A stretch of DNA of 5,955 bases, from contig JAUUWK010000068.1 of the NCBI GenBank assembly GCA_030589055.1, forward strand, positions 1 through 5,955. The letters run 5' to 3'. This document shows positions 4,924 through 5,955 of this stretch, piece by piece. The notes beneath the pieces were generated by a model, which was not told the DNA's origin, made no database searches, and saw only the letters and a program-made list of their open reading frames with translations. Position 1 is the first letter of the stretch. Each line of letters starts with the position of its first letter. The position numbers and the translations under genes are program-made. This DNA is from Candidatus Bathyarchaeota archaeon (GTDB lineage: Archaea; Thermoproteota; Bathyarchaeia; Bathyarchaeales; Bathycorpusculaceae).

Positions 4924-5052
4924 GTGCATGAGTGGTTGAAATGGGCGATCGTGTTCCACACCGCTGAATTCTTGCTTCACTTATTAGACATTAGGATTAG
5001 TTTTTCATTAGAATTATATGCTTCTAAAAAAGAGAAACAAGTAGAGCGATGA
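4924..5052 (+). CDS. Possible 42-aa upstream ORF overlapping the proS start
   Basis: A frame from GTG 4924 begins VHEWLKWAIVFHTAEFLLHLLD and ends ASKKEKQVER, with TGA at 5050-5052. Its stop overlaps the proS ATG (5049) as ATGA, the classic arrangement for translational coupling. The first half is hydrophobic and helical and the tail basic. There is no ribosome binding site, but the GTG lies near the start predicted from the TATA box, so leaderless translation is conceivable; a TTG at 4936 is another possible start. It is not proline-rich. I recognise no family, and chance is a real alternative. Confidence 0.25.
   Translation: MHEWLKWAIVFHTAEFLLHLLDIRISFSLELYASKKEKQVER
4931..4965 (+). promoter_or_regulatory. 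Possible hairpin at the start of the proS leader
   Basis: AGTGGT (4931-4936) can pair with ACCGCT (4960-4965), with one G-U pair, and inner bases TG and AAT can extend it past a bulge and a mismatch. It lies right at the predicted 5' end of the transcript. Pairing is modest, and I know no RNA family with this form. Confidence 0.25.
5013..5020 (+). promoter_or_regulatory. Alternative proximal TATA-like element for proS
   Basis: ATTATATG would give a transcript start around 5040-5048, making proS nearly leaderless. This would fit its lack of a good ribosome binding site. It competes with the stronger box at 4899-4908, which might then serve a separate short RNA ending at the T-run 5001-5005. 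Confidence 0.3.
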
Positions 5053-5955
5053 AAATGTCAGAAACAGGCATCACCGTTAAAAAATCGGAAAACTTCTCAG
5101 AATGGTACACCCAAACCATCCTAAGGTCTGAGCTGGCTGATTATGCGCCGATTAAAGGCTGCATGATCTTCAGAGAACATTCATACGCCATCTGGGAGAA
5201 AATCCAAGAAATCTTCAACATAAGAATAAAGGAGAAAGGACACAAAAACGTATACTTTCCAATGTTCATACCTGAAAGCCTCTTGAAGAAAGAAGCTGAA
5301 CATTTTGAAGGATTCGTTCCAGAAGTTGCATGGATCACTGTTGGCGGAAGCAGACAACTAGACGAAAGACTTGCTGTTAGGCCTACGTCTGAAACGATCA
5401 TGTACGCGACTTACGCGAAGTGGATTAGAAGCTGGAGAGACTTGCCAGTAAAACTGAATCAGTGGTGCAACATCGTAAGGTGGGAAACAAAGGCGACAAA
5501 GCTCTTCTTGAGAACAAGAGAATTTCTTTGGCAAGAAGGCCACACAGCCCACGCAACAAAGGAAGAAGCCGCTGAGGAAGTCATAGAAATCCTGAACATC
5601 TACAAAGACCTAATGGAGAACTACCTGGCAATTCCAGTGCTTGTTGGAAAGAAGACTGAAAACGAAAAATTCGCCGGAGCATTATACACAACAGCCGTGG
5701 AGGCTTTAATGCCTGATAGAAAAGTATTGCAGATGGGAACCTCGCATAATCTTGGACAGAATTTCGCCAAAGTCTTCGACATCAAATTCATCGGAGAGGA
5801 CGAAAAGGAACATTATGTTTGGCAAACATCATGGGGCATATCCACACGATTAATAGGCGCTTTGGTTATGGTTCACGGCGACGACAAAGGACTCGTTTTG
5901 CCTCCGAAAATTACTCCAGTGCAAACCGTGATAATTCCAATACCCTACAAGAATG
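5049..5955 (+). CDS. proS: Prolyl-tRNA synthetase, archaeal/eukaryotic type (3' end outside window)
   Basis: The enzyme joins proline to tRNA-Pro using ATP in the cytosol. The 302 codons present cover the class II catalytic core. They include the N-terminal SENFSEWYTQTILRSELADYAP segment, the motif 1 region around YFPMFIPESLL (69-79), the proline-binding loop RPTSE (111-115), motif 2 RWETK through FLRTREFLWQEGHTAH (144-168), MGTSHNLGQNFAKVF (229-243), and motif 3 STRLIGALVMVHGD (265-278). PVQTVIIPI marks the start of the anticodon-binding domain, which is cut by the window end; the full protein should be about 470-500 residues. No bacterial-type editing insertion is present, as expected for this type. 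ATG 5049 and ATG 5055 are both possible starts, and neither has a clear ribosome site. Confidence 0.97.
   Translation, partial: MKMSETGITVKKSENFSEWYTQTILRSELADYAPIKGCMIFREHSYAIWEKIQEIFNIRIKEKGHKNVYFPMFIPESLLKKEAEHFEGFVPEVAWITVGGSRQLDERLAVRPTSETIMYATYAKWIRSWRDLPVKLNQWCNIVRWETKATKLFLRTREFLWQEGHTAHATKEEAAEEVIEILNIYKDLMENYLAIPVLVGKKTENEKFAGALYTTAVEALMPDRKVLQMGTSHNLGQNFAKVFDIKFIGEDEKEHYVWQTSWGISTRLIGALVMVHGDDKGLVLPPKITPVQTVIIPIPYKN

Larger units (their letters stand above)
4576..5048. other. 470-base stretch without a convincing full gene
   Basis: Between the SRPBCC stop and proS I see no recognisable protein. It contains, in order, an open frame without a start (4591-4731), an ATG frame of 36 codons with a poor ribosome site (4745-4855), a good TATA box (4899-4908), a possible hairpin (4931-4965), a GTG frame of 42 codons that overlaps the proS start, a T-run (5001-5005) and a second TATA-like element near 5013-5020. 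Part may be decayed coding sequence and the rest is the proS regulatory region. Confidence 0.5.

Noticed and set aside
4921..4985. tRNA or C/D-box guide RNA in the proS leader
   Set aside because: No T-loop or acceptor pairing was found. A CTGA at 4964-4967 resembles a D box, but no matching C box (RTGATGA) precedes it.

Overview
The window looks like a piece of archaeal chromosome. It carries a prolyl-tRNA synthetase of the archaeal/eukaryotic type, a COG3199-type ATP-NAD kinase homologue, a DUF3795 cysteine-rich protein, AT-rich TATA boxes about 25-30 bases before likely transcript starts, T-rich gene ends without strong hairpins, and frequent AGA/AGG arginine codons. An uncultivated TACK-group lineage such as Bathyarchaeia would fit, but that placement is an inference from gene content and is not proven here.

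Layout. Bases 1-228 form a near-perfect inverted repeat. Its right arm is the 3' end of a VOC (glyoxalase-fold) gene ending at 278. Its left arm is a mutated mirror copy with two stop codons. Next, on the minus strand, is an SDR-type L-threonine 3-dehydrogenase gene (347-1318). It is preceded by a previously unlisted 37-codon small ORF (1328-1441) with its own strong ribosome binding site and TATA box. Diverging from these is the ATP-NAD kinase-like gene (1626-2744). It converges on a minus-strand pair: a GNAT acetyltransferase (3297-3917) followed closely by a DUF3795 protein (2849-3268). Diverging again is an SRPBCC/AHSA1 protein (4129-4575). After it, about 470 bases hold no convincing full gene, only decayed-looking open stretches and promoter elements. 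The last gene is the 5' two thirds of proS (from 5049, running off the window).

The genes do not form one pathway. Threonine dehydrogenase uses NAD(H) and the neighbouring kinase homologue may act on NAD, but nothing else ties them together. The GNAT/DUF3795 pair and the small ORF/tdh pair look like short operons. No CRISPR array, tRNA, rRNA, transposase or defence system was seen. The items most worth a second look are the small ORF in front of tdh with its embedded palindromes and partial repeat, the promoter-driven leader in front of proS with an open frame overlapping the proS start by ATGA, and the fold-back at the window start, which may be an assembly or amplification artefact.
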